Shown here: piece after piece, positions 63,590 to 64,000 of the stretch
How the letters are laid out: every line of letters starts with the position of its first letter
How positions within the stretch are numbered: the stretch's first letter is position 1
NCBI RefSeq assembly: GCF_014078525.1
Contig: NZ_MU078694.1
Coordinates: 62,001-126,000, forward strand
Source: Nitrosopumilus sp. b3
GTDB lineage: Archaea; Thermoproteota; Nitrososphaeria; Nitrososphaerales; Nitrosopumilaceae
Length of the DNA: 64,000 nt
Direction: 5' to 3'
Program-made: the position numbers and the translations under genes
The notes under the pieces: generated by a model
Seen by the model: only the letters and a program-made list of their open reading frames with translations
Database searches by the model: none
Told to the model about the DNA's origin: nothing

Positions 63590-63722
63590 ATTGATCAATG
63601 AAGATAGATGTCCTACATGTGGTTCTAAAAATTTCGAATCCAATGACTCTGAAAAAAATTCTGATGGGACACAAATTGTGAAGAATCAATGCAATAACTG
63701 CAAAAAATTTTGGTATTCATGA
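63582..63722 (+). CDS. Zinc-ribbon microprotein, 46 aa
   Basis: A short frame with CPTCGSKNFE and CNNCKKFWYS, separated by a ~23-residue acidic segment. Overlaps the end of the PPOX-like gene by eight bases and is co-transcribed. Third gene of the 63043 operon. Confidence 0.6.
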   Translation: MLKLINEDRCPTCGSKNFESNDSEKNSDGTQIVKNQCNNCKKFWYS

Positions 63723-63736
63723 GTAAATAAGCCTGG

Positions 63737-63773
63737 TTAGCACTAGTCAAAAAATTACCTCTAGATTATATTT
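63737..63773 (+). promoter_or_regulatory. Tandem TTASCACTAG promoter of 63802 gene
   Basis: TTAGCACTAG (63737-63746) and TTACCTCTAG (63755-63764), exactly 18 bases apart, run into the TATA-like ATTATATTTT (63765-63774). A GAGGAGA ribosome site is at 63795-63801, before ATG 63802, so this transcript has a short leader. Confidence 0.6.
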
Positions 63774-63801
63774 TAGAAACACCATATACCAGTGAGGAGA
63801 A

Positions 63802-64000
63802 ATGCAACAAACAACAAACAAAAAAACACCACAGCTAAAGTTTCTAGCAATCTTTGCTGTTGCCACTTCAGTGATACTAGTTTTGACAATTACTCCTTGG
63901 AACATAATTCCAACTCTAGTAACTGAAGATGTCACAGTAATTGCTGTAACTGACTACGGTTGTGTTGGAGAGTCCATCTTAGGGCATTCCGTTGTTGTTT
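63802..64000 (+). CDS. Membrane-anchored protein, 5' part only
   Basis: Reading continues past the right edge (66 codons visible). A polar N terminus (MQQTTNKKTPQ) precedes a membrane helix (LKFLAIFAVATSVILVLTIT) and then TEDVTVIAVTDYGCVGES. Product unknown. It is driven by an element-bearing promoter. Confidence 0.55.
   Translation, partial: MQQTTNKKTPQLKFLAIFAVATSVILVLTITPWNIIPTLVTEDVTVIAVTDYGCVGESILGHSVVV

Overview
The window is AT-rich archaeal DNA from a marine ammonia-oxidising thaumarchaeon, most likely Nitrosopumilus or a close relative. Evidence for this is the archaeal information-processing genes (EF-1 alpha, uS10, Rpo12, two TFB factors, EndA, archaeal DNA ligase, NreA), TATA boxes about 25 bases before leaderless starts, a single linked 16S-23S locus, a J-domain/ferredoxin fusion known from Thaumarchaeota, a 3-hydroxyacyl-CoA dehydrogenase of the kind used in the 3-hydroxypropionate/4-hydroxybutyrate (HP/HB) carbon cycle, and a secreted multicopper oxidase.

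Layout. 0.1-20.8 kb is mostly core metabolism and housekeeping: a MaoC-like plus tandem-SDR pair with altered active sites, tRNA endonuclease, a DUF47 protein, DNA ligase, FBP aldolase/phosphatase, EF-1 alpha/uS10/Rpo12, zinc-finger microproteins, 3-hydroxyacyl-CoA dehydrogenase, multicopper oxidase, HIT protein, DnaJ-ferredoxin, two cupins, a TPR protein and a GSA-aminomutase-like enzyme. 20.8-25.8 kb is the rRNA operon, with recognisable 16S and 23S processing stems and no tRNA in the spacer. 26-33 kb holds zinc-binding microproteins, a PAS histidine kinase, secreted proteins and MsrA. 33-36.5 kb is a polyhydroxyalkanoate (PHA) cluster: hydrolase, an AbrB-phasin fusion, a phasin, PhaC and PhaE. 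36.5-44.6 kb has TFB, a secreted metzincin-like protease, biotin ligase and an OBG-type GTPase.

44.6-64 kb looks like a stress or light-response neighbourhood. It contains a CrtI-like oxidoreductase, an SRPBCC protein, a B12-binding-domain protein, two DICT-like sensory proteins, a class I photolyase, a divergent TFB paralogue, a membrane NAD(P)-binding protein, a DUF1722 protein, a BtuF-like B12-binding protein, a 2OG-Fe oxygenase-like protein, NreA, and MscS with DUF432. Many intergenic regions here share a short element, TTASCACTAG. In at least six promoters it occurs as a tandem pair, 18-20 bases apart, with the second copy touching the TATA box. I found no convincing intergenic copy in the first 44 kb when reading by eye. 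This putative regulon, with its own TFB paralogue and B12-domain protein, is the best candidate for an undescribed system in the window.

Two further themes recur. One is a roughly 36-residue Trp-rich repeat found in four secreted proteins (eight copies). The other is an unusual number of 33-65-residue zinc-binding microproteins, many too short for usual gene calling.
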